From NCBI RefSeq assembly GCF_010686685.1, contig NZ_JAAGWD010000003.1, positions 310,001 to 374,000 on the forward strand: a stretch of 64,000 bases of DNA. Reading direction: 5' to 3'. A program made the position numbers and the translations under genes. Within the stretch, counting starts at the first letter, position 1. Each line of letters starts with the position of its first letter. Positions 18,766 through 27,519 of the stretch are shown here, piece after piece. Source of the DNA: Pontibacter burrus. GTDB lineage: Bacteria; Bacteroidota; Bacteroidia; Cytophagales; Hymenobacteraceae. The notes under the pieces were generated by a model, which ran no database searches, was not told the DNA's origin, and saw only the letters and a program-made list of their open reading frames with translations.

Positions 18766-19263
18766 TTATGCCCGCTTGCCCAGCTCAATTACCTGCAGGT
18801 TTTCCAGTTTACCGTTATTGATATCAAACCGCATCATGGTGCGCATGGTATGGAAACCGTGTTTGCCGGCAGCGCCCGGATTCAGGTGCAACAGGTTGTT
18901 CAGGCTTTTATCCGTCATCACTTTCAGGATGTGCGAGTGCCCTGTGATGTATAGTTGCGGCGGTTTTGCTTTTATTTCATTGCGCACATCAGGGTGATAT
19001 TTGCCCGGGTAGCCTCCGATATGCGTCATCATTATATCCAAGCCTTCCACTATGAACCGGTTCACCTTAGGGTGCACCTGTCTTATAGTTGCATCATCAA
19101 TATTGCCATACACGCCCCGCAACGGCGCGATCTCGTTCAGCCTGTCTGATACTTCTATAGTTCCAAAGTCGCCCGCATGCCATATTTCGTCACAGCCTGT
19201 TAATAATCTGATGATCTGGTCGTCGAGGTAGGAGTGGGTATCGGAGAGGAGGCCTATTTTCAT
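18766..19263 (-). CDS. YfcE/MJ0936-type metallophosphoesterase
   Basis: 165 residues, the normal length. All metal-binding motifs are present: LLSDTHS (residues 4-10), HAGDFG, GNIDD, THIGG and GHSH near 125. It is a di-metal phosphodiesterase or phosphatase of the YfcE/MJ0936 group, with a cytoplasmic location and an unknown natural substrate. Confidence 0.93.
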   Translation of the reverse strand: MKIGLLSDTHSYLDDQIIRLLTGCDEIWHAGDFGTIEVSDRLNEIAPLRGVYGNIDDATIRQVHPKVNRFIVEGLDIMMTHIGGYPGKYHPDVRNEIKAKPPQLYITGHSHILKVMTDKSLNNLLHLNPGAAGKHGFHTMRTMMRFDINNGKLENLQVIELGKRA

Positions 19264-19325
19264 ATTTGATCTTTTTGTGAAATTAAGGTTTACGAATTGA
19301 TTTTAGAAAGTACTATAGTTCTTTT

Positions 19326-19888
19326 GTCATGTCGAGCGTAGTCGAGACATCTTATATGTCCTATAGCTAACTATAGTTACTACATGCCACAAGCAGTCTA
19401 TGCTATAGTTTCTTCTGATCCTAGGAGCTTTACCAGCCTATCGTGTTATAGTTGAATTGGTGCGCTCACGGCCGCGAGGCCTCGTCTTCGGGCATCGCGC
19501 TGCTGCCTTCTTGCTACCCTCGCTGCGCTCGGATTGCCTGACGGCACCGCAACAAGTCAAAGGCGCTCAACCCAAAGACTGAAATCTTTCGATAGCTAAC
19601 CTATAGTTTATTAAAGAGCTATAGTTCTGTAGCCTTTTCATGGTTGTAGTTCCTTAGGGACAGGTAAACCTGCCCTGTTTATGGTTTATAACAATAGAAC
19701 TATAGTCTCAACTATAACTATAGCCGCAATTCCCCTCTCGGGAGGGGCAGGGGTGGGGTAGAACGCTAACTATAGAACTATAGCTCAAACTATACCAGTA
19801 ACAGAATATTCCCTGCCTTGGATAAGGAGGGGTAGAGGTGGTTGGACCGCAGCAACTATAGAACTATAGTTACAACTATAGCAAAGCC
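19326..19888 (+). repeat. Modular intergenic repeat, copy B
   Basis: It fills most of the 738-bp spacer between the metallophosphoesterase and pyrE. It begins with a GTCATGTCGAGCGTAGTCGA unit, followed by ACAAGCAGT, TCCTAGGAGCTTTAC, the core (19457-19577, 121 bp), the GGGACAGGTAAACCTGCCC hairpin and CCCCTCTCGGGAGGGG. The later modules (CCCCCTTT hairpin and GTCCCC hairpin) are missing or degenerate. It runs opposite to both flanking genes, like copies A and D. Confidence 0.85.
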
Positions 19889-19933
19889 CGGATCCTGTAA
19901 ATCCATTAATCCTGAAAATCCCGATTCAGACAA
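19889..19933. repeat. AATCC periodic dispersed repeat
   Basis: Several AATCC units spaced about 10 bases apart end in GATTCAGACAAA. This is the same family as at 9241-9279. An AT-rich run of ATTCATAATT units follows at 19970-20002. Confidence 0.55.
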
Positions 19934-19936
19934 AAA

Positions 19937-19966
19937 AAGGAGACAGAGCCAAAGCCCCATCTCCTT
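19937..19966 (-). terminator. Probable terminator of pyrE
   Basis: AAGGAGA (19937-19943) pairs with TCTCCTT (19960-19966). On the minus strand a run of T follows. Confidence 0.5.
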
Positions 19967-20001
19967 CATTTATAATTCAGAATTTATAATTCATAATTCA
20001 A

Positions 20002-20640
20002 TTAAACTCCCCACGTTTCCGGAGACTTACGCCATTCGGCTAAAGCAGACATCGCAGACTCTGGAATATAGCCATTGGCAACGGCAGCTTCTGTAAGGGC
20101 GCTATAGTTGCTGAGGCAGTGCAGTGTGATGCCCGCATTTTCAAAATTTCTATCAGCCTGTGCGAAACCATAAGTAAAGATGGCGGCCATACCTACTACT
20201 TCGGCACCGGCTGCGCGTACAGCTTCGGCTGCTTTCAGGGAGCTTCCACCTGTTGAGATCAGGTCTTCTACCAGCACTACTTTCTGTCCTTCAAGCAGTT
20301 TGCCTTCTATCTGGTTGCCCATGCCGTGCTTCTTTGGCTCAGGACGAACATACAGAAACGGCATTTCTAAAAGGTCTGCAACAAGGGCACCCTGCGCAAT
20401 ACCGGCAGTAGCTACACCGGCTATGGCTTCTGCCTCCGGGTAATGCTTTTTAACCAGTTCTGCCAACTGTTGCTTAATAAAGCTGCGTATATGCGGAAAA
20501 GAAAGGGTAACACGGTTGTCGCAGTAAATGGGCGAGTTCCAGCCGGAGCTCCACTTAAAGGGCTTGTCCGGGCTTAACTTTACGGCTTCGGTTTCCAGCA
20601 GAAACGAAGCAACCTGATGTGCTGTCGTCGTAGTATCCAT
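20002..20640 (-). CDS. pyrE: Orotate phosphoribosyltransferase
   Basis: 212 residues. The PRPP-binding loop is KVVLVEDLISTGGS near residue 120, and the N-terminal GWNSPIYCDNR and YVRPEPKKHG motifs are typical of PyrE. It converts orotate and PRPP to OMP in pyrimidine synthesis. It diverges from a Nudix gene, with about 105 bases between their starts. Confidence 0.97.
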   Translation of the reverse strand: MDTTTTAHQVASFLLETEAVKLSPDKPFKWSSGWNSPIYCDNRVTLSFPHIRSFIKQQLAELVKKHYPEAEAIAGVATAGIAQGALVADLLEMPFLYVRPEPKKHGMGNQIEGKLLEGQKVVLVEDLISTGGSSLKAAEAVRAAGAEVVGMAAIFTYGFAQADRNFENAGITLHCLSNYSALTEAAVANGYIPESAMSALAEWRKSPETWGV

Positions 20641-20745
20641 GCGCCGAAATTACAGAAATATTTGTCTTTTTTTGGCGCTGTATTTTCTATAAAACGATTT
20701 ATTTCTTATTTGCATAAAATTACGCTCAATCAGAGCAACTACTAC

Positions 20746-21426
20746 ATGAACGTTTTCATAAACGATATTCCGCTTATTCTAAAAAGATCCAACGAAAAGG
20801 TATACCGTCACCATTACGACCTGGTGCTGGATGCAGACGACCATTTCACATCAAAAGACCTGGTGGGAGATGTTCTCATCAAAGATGTGGACATGATGCT
20901 GATCGACCGGTTGGTACGCCTGATGGAAGTAAAAAAGCTGAAAAAGCTTAATTCACTTACGCTGGTAACCAATAAAAAGAAGCGCCTGATCGAGCACCTG
21001 AAAGATCAGTTTAAGATCGTGAAAGCAGCTGGTGGCTTGGTAGTGAAGGATGGTAAGATCCTGATGATCTATCGCCTGGGTGTTTGGGACCTGCCCAAAG
21101 GGAAACTGAACAAAAAGGAAAACGCGAAGGATGGTGCCCTGCGCGAAGTGGAAGAAGAATGCAACATACAGGTGGAACTGGTAGAAAAGCTACCGAAAAC
21201 CTGGCACTCGTATGCCTACAAAGGCAAAAAGATACTCAAGAAAACGTCGTGGTATGTGATGAACTGCACCGACGATAGCCTGATGAAGCCGCAAGCCGAG
21301 GAGTTTATTGAAGAAGTACGCTGGATGACCCCGGAAGAAGCCATGGAAGTGCTACCGAAGGCGTATACCTCCATCGCATTTATAGTTCGGCACTACCTGC
21401 AATCGCTGAAGTCGGGAAAGGTATAA
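20746..21426 (+). CDS. Nudix hydrolase with N-terminal extension
   Basis: 226 residues from the ATG at 20746; an in-frame ATG at 20617 lies inside pyrE and is rejected. About 100 residues precede the Nudix domain, then the Nudix box runs from GKLNKKE to REVEEEC near residues 128-147. The usual glycine after EE is replaced (ECNI instead of ExGU), but all the metal-binding glutamates remain. The substrate is unknown. Its 3' end overlaps the convergent coaD gene by 47 bases. Confidence 0.85.
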   Translation: MNVFINDIPLILKRSNEKVYRHHYDLVLDADDHFTSKDLVGDVLIKDVDMMLIDRLVRLMEVKKLKKLNSLTLVTNKKKRLIEHLKDQFKIVKAAGGLVVKDGKILMIYRLGVWDLPKGKLNKKENAKDGALREVEEECNIQVELVEKLPKTWHSYAYKGKKILKKTSWYVMNCTDDSLMKPQAEEFIEEVRWMTPEEAMEVLPKAYTSIAFIVRHYLQSLKSGKV

Positions 21427-21859
21427 AGTCACTTACATCGCCTCCAAAGCGGTGTATTTCGCGGATAATAGAAGAGCTGATAGCAGCCAGCGGTGGCGAT
21501 GTGATCAGGAATACGGTTTCCAGGTCTGTGTTTACGTGACGGTTTGCCTGGGCTATAGTGTTCTCGTACTCAAAATCTGTTGTATTACGGAGGCCGCGTA
21601 GCAAAAAGCGGGCATCTACCTCGCGTGCATATTCTGCTGTCAGGCCTTTATAAGCCGCCACTTTCACATTCGGCACATCTTTAAAAATCTCCTCTATAAT
21701 TTCCACCATGCGCTCTACCGGGATATAGCGCTGCTTGCTGCTGTTATTCCCAATGGCTATGATGATCTCATCAAAAAGACCGGTACCACGCATTACCACA
21801 TCCAGGTGTCCATTTGTAAAAGGGTCAAAAGAGCCGGGGAAGAGAGCTATTCTGCGCAT
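21380..21859 (-). CDS. coaD: Phosphopantetheine adenylyltransferase
   Basis: 159 residues, the standard length. The nucleotidyltransferase motif is GSFDPFTNGHLDV (residues 9-21), with the TxGH form of HxGH, and the second motif is ISSSIIRE near residue 130. It adds AMP to 4'-phosphopantetheine in coenzyme A synthesis. The last 47 bases overlap the convergent Nudix gene, an unusually long 3' overlap. Confidence 0.97.
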   Translation of the reverse strand: MRRIALFPGSFDPFTNGHLDVVMRGTGLFDEIIIAIGNNSSKQRYIPVERMVEIIEEIFKDVPNVKVAAYKGLTAEYAREVDARFLLRGLRNTTDFEYENTIAQANRHVNTDLETVFLITSPPLAAISSSIIREIHRFGGDVSDFIPFPTSAIAGSAEL

Positions 21860-21993
21860 TGTTAAATTGTTGTATTGCTGATTGTTGTTTGAAATAACAG
21901 GGCTTATAGTTTGCCAGCTATAGTTCTTTCAGATTTCTCCTTACGTCGAAATGACAAAATATTAGTGATCATTCATTAATCATTCGTGATTAC

Positions 21994-22881
21994 TCATTCG
22001 CATAAGTGTAAACTATAGAGCTCGAAATAGCGGTGCTCGAACAGGTCGTCGAACTTATAAGAGTAGCCCATGTTCTGAGGCTTCTTACCAAATTTTACCT
22101 GGCGGATGTACTTCTGCAGAATGGTGAACAGCGAAGCATCGTGTGTAATGTCGCCCCAAACGGTTATCGTTTCCTGTTCCGGGTTCATCTTCTGCTCCTG
22201 CATCACAAAAATCACATAGTAGATGAAATCCTCGGGGCTGTGGTACTGGAAGATGTTACAGAACTGCAGGCCATGCTCATCGGCTACCAATATGGTTGCC
22301 AGGCCGCGCTCTACAAACACATACATGCTGCGCGGAATGCTGCGTCCAGCCATGTGCAATATGCTTTTGATAAGGGAGCTGGTCTGGTGCACAAATTGTA
22401 TTTGCCGATCCGGAAACAGATCCTGAATGGTTTCGCGCAGTACACGTTCTATGGCAAAAATGTTTACGGCTTCCAGGTTACTGTGGCGGTACGAGAGCAC
22501 ATCGTCAAGGAGCGGATTCAGGTTGCTGTGCAGGCGCAGGTAATCCTGCTGGTGAGCCGGGTCGTAGAGCGTTTCAGGCACCAGCGTAAAATGCTGGTTG
22601 CTTACCGACACCCGTATCGTTTTCCAGTTTTGCTCCTTTAATAGCGGATTCTCGCTGGCTATAAGGCGCAGTTGCTCGGCTATCTGCGCAGGTGTAAACA
22701 CCGTAATCAGCTCATAATCTTCCAGCACTACAAACTTGTTTCGCTCCAGGTCAGCTACCGCCAGTCGTATACTTTTCTGTGCCAGCGATAAGTATAAATT
22801 ACAGTTGTCTGCATTAGAAAGCGAAAAACCTTCGTCGTGAATTTTGTGCGAAAGCCGGAAGTTGGTGCTGATCGTGTTCAA
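21994..22881 (-). CDS. DUF3822 family protein
   Basis: 295 residues, no signal peptide. It matches DUF3822, a Bacteroidota family with an ASKHA-like appearance (NLYLSLAQKSIRLAVAD near residue 27 and VERGLATILVADEHG near residue 190). It normally sits beside rsmD and coaD; here coaD follows after about 130 bases and no rsmD is present. Function is unknown. Confidence 0.8.
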   Translation of the reverse strand: MNTISTNFRLSHKIHDEGFSLSNADNCNLYLSLAQKSIRLAVADLERNKFVVLEDYELITVFTPAQIAEQLRLIASENPLLKEQNWKTIRVSVSNQHFTLVPETLYDPAHQQDYLRLHSNLNPLLDDVLSYRHSNLEAVNIFAIERVLRETIQDLFPDRQIQFVHQTSSLIKSILHMAGRSIPRSMYVFVERGLATILVADEHGLQFCNIFQYHSPEDFIYYVIFVMQEQKMNPEQETITVWGDITHDASLFTILQKYIRQVKFGKKPQNMGYSYKFDDLFEHRYFELYSLHLCE

Positions 22882-22945
22882 AGTATAAATCCGTGATTGA
22901 GTGCCTGTTTATAGTGCTATGCAAGTATACTAAAAAGATGGCATT

Positions 22946-23431
22946 TTACTTCAGGAAATGATGTGGCAGGCTCAGCAGGTCGTTGAAAGAGTAAAGGTGA
23001 TGCAGTATGCTGTGTTTGTCTGTTAAAGGTATGGCATTTACTTCCTGTTTCGTTTTCCAGGCTACTTCTTCAATCAGCTGCATGTCGGGTGCCGCTTCAG
23101 GGTCTGTGCCTGTGGCTATAGTTCCACTAACGGGCTTAACTTCAAAAAAAAGCTCAAGCGCATGTAAAGGCGCCTGCAGAAACTCATTTACAAACAGGAA
23201 ACGCGTAACGTCCACAATCAGGCCAGTTTCTTCCAGCATTTCGCGTTTCAGGCAAGCTTCAATCGTTTCCCCAAATTGCAGCCCACCGCCGGGTGGCGCC
23301 CAGAAAACCTGGTTTTTTATAGTTGCCTGGTGCCTGACCAACAGTAGTTTATTATCCTGGATGCAAATACCGCACACCCTGATCCGGACCTTATCGGCGT
23401 ACATGGCAGCGTTAGGGTTAATCTCTATCAT
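22946..23431 (-). CDS. Nudix hydrolase
   Basis: 161 residues. A canonical Nudix box GGLQFGE to REMLEETGL lies at about residues 48-70, matching GX5EX7REUXEEXGU exactly. The domain starts with VRICGIC-like strands, as in general NUDIX hydrolases active on nucleoside diphosphate derivatives. It diverges from a thioesterase gene 38 bases away; its start is in CAAACTATG context. Confidence 0.9.
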   Translation of the reverse strand: MIEINPNAAMYADKVRIRVCGICIQDNKLLLVRHQATIKNQVFWAPPGGGLQFGETIEACLKREMLEETGLIVDVTRFLFVNEFLQAPLHALELFFEVKPVSGTIATGTDPEAAPDMQLIEEVAWKTKQEVNAIPLTDKHSILHHLYSFNDLLSLPHHFLK

Positions 23432-23433
23432 AG

Positions 23434-23465
23434 TTTGGTTGCGCGTGGTATTGGTGGTATTTTTG
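23434..23465 (+). promoter_or_regulatory. Promoter of the thioesterase gene
   Basis: TTTG (23434-23437), 20 bases, then TATTTTTG (23458-23465). The -7 box is only 4 bases before the start codon at 23470, so the transcript would be leaderless if both are right. Confidence 0.45.
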
Positions 23466-23469
23466 TAGT

Positions 23470-23934
23470 ATGATTCAAACGTACAATCCCGATTTCGAAG
23501 CCGACATTCGCGAAAAGCTGGAACGACAGGAGTTTATGAAACTCATGGGCTTCGAAGTTACAAAAATAGAAGCAGGAAGAATAGAAGGGGAGCTAAAACT
23601 GGAGCAGCGCCACAAACAGCATAAAGGGTTTACACACGGCGGCGTTATTGCCACACTCGCCGATATAGTTGCTGGTTTCGCAGCAGTAAGCTTAGTGCCT
23701 AAAGACCACCACGTAGTTACAGCTGAAATAAAGGTATCTTATTTTCACCCAGGAGTGGGAGATAAGTTGCTGGCCAAAGGATACGTATTAAAGCAGGGCC
23801 GCAAGCTGAATTTCTGCGAAGCGGAAGTATATGTTGTAAAGGGAGAATCCGAGCCGCTTCTGATAGCGAAAGCTACCACCAGCATGGCCACTATAACACC
23901 CGAAGACCTGAAAGGTAGAAAGTTAGAAGGTTAA
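23470..23934 (+). CDS. PaaI-family hotdog thioesterase
   Basis: 154 residues. The hotdog fold carries KQHKGFTHGGVIATLADIVAG near residues 50-72, where the H-G-G and the following D/T region form the active site, and VTAEIKVSYFHPG near 90. It should hydrolyse an acyl-CoA; the substrate is unknown. A later in-frame ATG (23536) is possible, but the upstream 22 residues fit the family length. Confidence 0.88.
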   Translation: MIQTYNPDFEADIREKLERQEFMKLMGFEVTKIEAGRIEGELKLEQRHKQHKGFTHGGVIATLADIVAGFAAVSLVPKDHHVVTAEIKVSYFHPGVGDKLLAKGYVLKQGRKLNFCEAEVYVVKGESEPLLIAKATTSMATITPEDLKGRKLEG

Positions 23935-23944
23935 AAGTTAGTAA

Positions 23945-24199
23945 GTTGTTGGTTTGTAGAGACGCAATACGTTGCGTCTTAATATGCTGAAAGTTAAACT
24001 ATAGCTATAGTTTCAGGTGTTGTAAAGTGGCTGTAGGTTGCAAAGTCAAGCTGAAGTAAGCCCACCCCTAACCTCTCCGAGGAAGGGAATTAAACTTTTA
24101 GCAATAGGGGAGACCAGCAGCAACTATAGAACTATAAATTCGAATCGAGCACTTAAGCCCAATTCATAATTAATAATTCATCATTCATAATTAACCAAA
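23945..24199. repeat. Spacer with several short dispersed repeats
   Basis: It holds GTAGAGACGCAATACGTTGC (near 23956), a small inverted repeat of a type seen again near 49059. It also holds AACTATAG-like copies, a degenerate CCCACCCCTAACCTCTCCGA module like those in repeats A-D, and an ATTCATAATTAATAATTCAT run just before the helicase start. No gene is seen. Confidence 0.55.
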
Positions 24200-25606
24200 A
24201 TGCGTCCGGTAGAAGTACTGCGTCAGAATTTTCCGTTTGAGCCCACCGAGGACCAGGCGAAGCTGTTTGCCAAGCTGGATGAGTTTATTCTTTCCAGTAC
24301 AGATGAGCGTTCGGTGTTTATGCTGAAGGGATACGCCGGTACAGGTAAATCTACCGTGGTTACCTCGCTGGTAAAGATCCTAAATAAGTTTGGCTACAAG
24401 TATGTACTGCTGGCACCAACTGGTCGGGCGGCAAAGGTAATGAGTACTTATAGCGGCAAAAAGGCTTTTACCATTCATAAAAAGATCTACCGGCAAACGG
24501 CCAACCCTTACTCAGAAGGACTTGCTTTTACGCGTATGCCAAACAAGCTGGAGAACACATTTTTTATAGTGGATGAGGCTTCTATGATCTCGGATGACAG
24601 TGGCTTTGGGCAGAACGGTCTGCTGCAGGACCTGATGAATTACGTGTTCGAAAAGAAGAACAACAAACTGCTCTTGATTGGCGATACTGCCCAGTTGCCG
24701 CCGGTAGGACAGGTGCTCAGCCCGTCGTTGGATGCTACTTACATGAAGCATACATTCCGGTGCGCCGTGCAGGAAATTGAACTGAAACAGGTGATGCGTC
24801 AGGCAGAAGCATCGGGAATCTTGATGAATGCAACTAACCTGCGCTCGCAGTTAAGTGCCGAGCAACCCGAAATTAAATTGCACACCAAAGGCTGGCGTGA
24901 CATCTACAAAATGAGCGGCGAGAAGCTGGAAGATGGCCTGCGCTATGCTTATGACAAGTTCGGGATCGAAAATGCCATCGTTATTTGCCGCTCCAACAAA
25001 GTAGCCAATATGTATAATCAGCACATCCGGCGCAGCATCTTTTTCTCAGAAGACGAAATCGGCGTTGGCGATTACCTGATGATCGTTCGCAACAACTACT
25101 TTTGGCTGCCAAAGGATTCAGAGATAGGCTTTATGGCTAACGGTGATTTTGTAGAGATCACCAAGATCATCAAACTGGAAGAAATGTACGGTTTCAGGTT
25201 TGCAGACGTGCGCGTACGCTTTGTGGATTACCCCGATGCAGAAGAGCTGGAAACCAAGATCATGCTCGACACACTGCACAGCGACTCGCCGGCTCTACCT
25301 GCCGACCAGAATAAGAAACTATACGAAGAGGTGCTGCAGGACTACATGGACATTGCCAATAAGCGTGAGCGAGCTAAAGAACTGAAGAAAAACCCGTACC
25401 TGAATGCGCTGCAGGTAAAGTTTGCCTATGCCTTAACATGCCATAAAGCACAGGGCGGGCAATGGCAGGCGGTGTTTGTTGAGCAGGGTTACCTGAACGA
25501 TGAGATGGTGAATCAGGAATTTGCCCGCTGGCTTTATACTGCACTTACAAGGTCTTCTGAAGAGCTGTATCTGCTCAATTTTAATGCGCAATTATTAGCT
25601 AACTAA
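24200..25606 (+). CDS. RecD-like ATP-dependent DNA helicase
   Basis: 468 residues, superfamily 1B. Walker A is GYAGTGKS (44-51), Walker B DEAS (125-128), followed by GDTAQLPPVG, and the C-terminal UvrD_C_2 motif TCHKAQGGQW with RWLYTALTRSS near 448. It is shorter than RecD2 and lacks its N-terminal helix-hairpin-helix region. Such 'AAA_30/UvrD_C_2' helicases are common in Bacteroidota as stand-alone genes. It likely unwinds DNA 5' to 3' in repair. Confidence 0.92.
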   Translation: MRPVEVLRQNFPFEPTEDQAKLFAKLDEFILSSTDERSVFMLKGYAGTGKSTVVTSLVKILNKFGYKYVLLAPTGRAAKVMSTYSGKKAFTIHKKIYRQTANPYSEGLAFTRMPNKLENTFFIVDEASMISDDSGFGQNGLLQDLMNYVFEKKNNKLLLIGDTAQLPPVGQVLSPSLDATYMKHTFRCAVQEIELKQVMRQAEASGILMNATNLRSQLSAEQPEIKLHTKGWRDIYKMSGEKLEDGLRYAYDKFGIENAIVICRSNKVANMYNQHIRRSIFFSEDEIGVGDYLMIVRNNYFWLPKDSEIGFMANGDFVEITKIIKLEEMYGFRFADVRVRFVDYPDAEELETKIMLDTLHSDSPALPADQNKKLYEEVLQDYMDIANKRERAKELKKNPYLNALQVKFAYALTCHKAQGGQWQAVFVEQGYLNDEMVNQEFARWLYTALTRSSEELYLLNFNAQLLAN

Positions 25607-25688
25607 CGAACTAAAATCTTATCTTGCTTCGTTGTAACAACAAATCGGATACGCTCGCCGTACGAACCGTATAATCTATAACATCATC

Positions 25689-26126
25689 ATGAAAAAAATT
25701 CTCCTATCATTCGCTATTGCAGCATTGGCTGCAGGTGGTGCTGTGGCACAGCAGCCTACAAAACAACCTACTGCACCTCAGGCACAGGCTAAGGCAGGTC
25801 CTGTAATCGCTTTCGAAGAAACGGAGCACAACTTCGGAGACATTACACAGGGCGATGTGGTAGAGCATACCTTTAAATTTAAAAACACGGGTACGCAGCC
25901 GCTTGTAATTGAGCGTGTAGATGTAACCTGTGGCTGTACATCGCCAGCCTGGACAAAAGAGCCGGTTATGCCAGGTAAAACTGGTTTTGTTACTGCCAAG
26001 TACAACAGCGCCGGAAGACTGGGCCAGCAGAGCAAAGCTATTACAGTACACTCTAACACTGGTGAGCCGGTGCATGTGTACATCAAAACCAATATCAAAG
26101 AAAAGCAGGCAAGCGCAAAAAACTGA
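25689..26126 (+). CDS. DUF1573 secreted protein
   Basis: 145 residues. A signal peptide (about 1-20, ending AVAQQ) precedes one DUF1573 Ig-like domain: NFGDITQGDVVEHTFKFKN, then VTCGCTSP near residue 80, the conserved CGCT motif. The family is abundant in Bacteroidota, with unknown function. It lies between the helicase and a strong terminator. Confidence 0.88.
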   Translation: MKKILLSFAIAALAAGGAVAQQPTKQPTAPQAQAKAGPVIAFEETEHNFGDITQGDVVEHTFKFKNTGTQPLVIERVDVTCGCTSPAWTKEPVMPGKTGFVTAKYNSAGRLGQQSKAITVHSNTGEPVHVYIKTNIKEKQASAKN

Positions 26127-26141
26127 GCTACCTTCTTTCTA

Positions 26142-26180
26142 AATAACAAAAGCCATCCGAACGGGATGGCTTTTGTTATT
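26142..26180. terminator. Bidirectional terminator
   Basis: A perfect 17-bp stem (26142-26158 with 26164-26180) around AAAAGCCATCC/GGATGGCTTTT and a 5-base loop, between convergent genes. Confidence 0.85.
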
Positions 26181-26209
26181 TTATACTATAGCCTTCTGGC
26201 GTTCAGATA

Positions 26210-26587
26210 TTACAATGCTTTAACTATAGCGTAGAACAAAGCTGCCCAGCCAACTATAAGTGCTGTGCCACCAATTGGCGTAATAGCGCCCAGCCAGGTA
26301 ATACCGGTTAAGCAAAGGGTATACAGCGAACCCGAGAAAATAAGAATGCCAATAAAGAATGCCCAGGCTGCCACCTGTAGTGCAGGGTGCTCTACTCTGA
26401 ACAACAATAGACCAACAGCCAGAAGCGCCAGGGTATGGTACATCTGGTATTTCACGGCAGTCTCAAAAGTATCAGTGCGGTTACTGGCCTGTAAGATAGG
26501 AGCAAGGGCATGGGCGCCAAACGCCCCGATCATAACAGATAATGCGCCAAATGCGCTGGCAATAAGAAGAATGGTTTTTTGAGTCAC
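26210..26587 (-). CDS. DUF423 (YgdD-like) membrane protein
   Basis: 125 residues from the GTG at 26587, which removes a 44-base overlap with the gene before it; an ATG at 26632 would give 140 residues. Four membrane helices, with the signature GALSVMIGAFGAHAL near residues 12-26 and FSGSLYTLCLTG near 85, identify DUF423. Function is unknown. Confidence 0.88.
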   Translation of the reverse strand: MTQKTILLIASAFGALSVMIGAFGAHALAPILQASNRTDTFETAVKYQMYHTLALLAVGLLLFRVEHPALQVAAWAFFIGILIFSGSLYTLCLTGITWLGAITPIGGTALIVGWAALFYAIVKAL

Positions 26588-26588
26588 G

Positions 26589-27032
26589 TTAGTTTGATTT
26601 AAATTGTAAGTACTTGGCTTCAAGATACTCAATTACTACTGTAGCAAGAGCTGCAACGAAAAATCCAGAAAAAGATAAAATTATAAGCGATAGAAAAGAA
26701 GTAAGCAGACTCTCACCTATAAGATAGATTAGCAGCGCTAATGTAAAATTAAAGGCAACATTAGAAGTTAGACTAGCGGTAAGTTTCTCGTCGTAAGTTA
26801 GATGTCTCTTGAGCAATAACTTGTTTAGAAAAACAGCCAATACAATAGAGGCAATAAATAAAATGAATGCAGTTAGCATAGGATAGTAGTTAGTTGTACT
26901 ATCCCCAAATTTTGCAGATATAAAAGCTAATAAAACTATGTGCAATGGGTACATAACTGCCAGATACACGCCAAGTAGTAAAGGCGCGATCAGAATGATC
27001 TTATTATCAATCTTAGTAGGAAGCTTTAGCAT
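26589..27032 (-). CDS. Four-helix membrane protein, unknown
   Basis: 147 residues with four predicted membrane helices at about 15-38, 50-68, 88-108 and 112-136. I do not recognise the family. The gene is AT-rich and contains no AACTATAG. It sits tightly before the DUF423 gene (its stop is one base from that gene's GTG), so translation may be coupled. Confidence 0.65.
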   Translation of the reverse strand: MLKLPTKIDNKIILIAPLLLGVYLAVMYPLHIVLLAFISAKFGDSTTNYYPMLTAFILFIASIVLAVFLNKLLLKRHLTYDEKLTASLTSNVAFNFTLALLIYLIGESLLTSFLSLIILSFSGFFVAALATVVIEYLEAKYLQFKSN

Positions 27033-27055
27033 GAGTAACCCCGAAGCTATGGATT

Positions 27056-27499
27056 TTATTCCTCTTCGCCTTCCAGGGCATCAATAATCTGCTCTTCCAG
27101 CTCGCTCAGGCTTTCGTACTGCTGTAGTTCGATCTCCTTTTTGCGATGTTTCAGTTCCTGCACAACATCCAGCGCCACCACCAGTGGATCAACTTCGCGG
27201 CCCTGTAGTTCGATGGTCCAGTCGGTGCCTACCAGCAGGCCGTCGTCGTACATGCCTACACACCAGTTTTCCAGAAACTCTGCAACCGGTAAAGATTCAG
27301 GCTTATAATCCATCCATTCATCTGTAGCACAGGCTTTAGCGCCTTCTTCATCCGACCAGAAAAGGATAACTTCGGTTTCTTCGTACTCGTTGGAGCTGGA
27401 GGTGGCCCAGATATCGCCCTGAGATAGTCCCCAAACCTTTTCGGTGTCGGCAACCTGCTGTATGAACTTTCGGTAGTTGGCTTCGTTTTGCTCTTGCAT
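27056..27499 (-). CDS. DUF2750 protein
   Basis: 147 residues, cytoplasmic and acidic. FIQQVADTEKVWGL, then ILFWSDEEGAKAC and the WTIELQGREVDP stretch match the DUF2750 family. Function is unknown. It lies 20 bases after yggS on the same strand and is probably co-transcribed with it. Confidence 0.8.
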   Translation of the reverse strand: MQEQNEANYRKFIQQVADTEKVWGLSQGDIWATSSSNEYEETEVILFWSDEEGAKACATDEWMDYKPESLPVAEFLENWCVGMYDDGLLVGTDWTIELQGREVDPLVVALDVVQELKHRKKEIELQQYESLSELEEQIIDALEGEEE

Positions 27500-27519
27500 C
27501 TTGTAGTTAGTTTTGGTTG

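Noticed and set aside
19970..20002. ATTCATAATT runs (also near 21970 and 24165), considered as CRISPR-like or origin iterons
   Set aside because: The units are short, irregular and without spacers or a DnaA-box pattern; they are simple AT-rich repeats common in this phylum.
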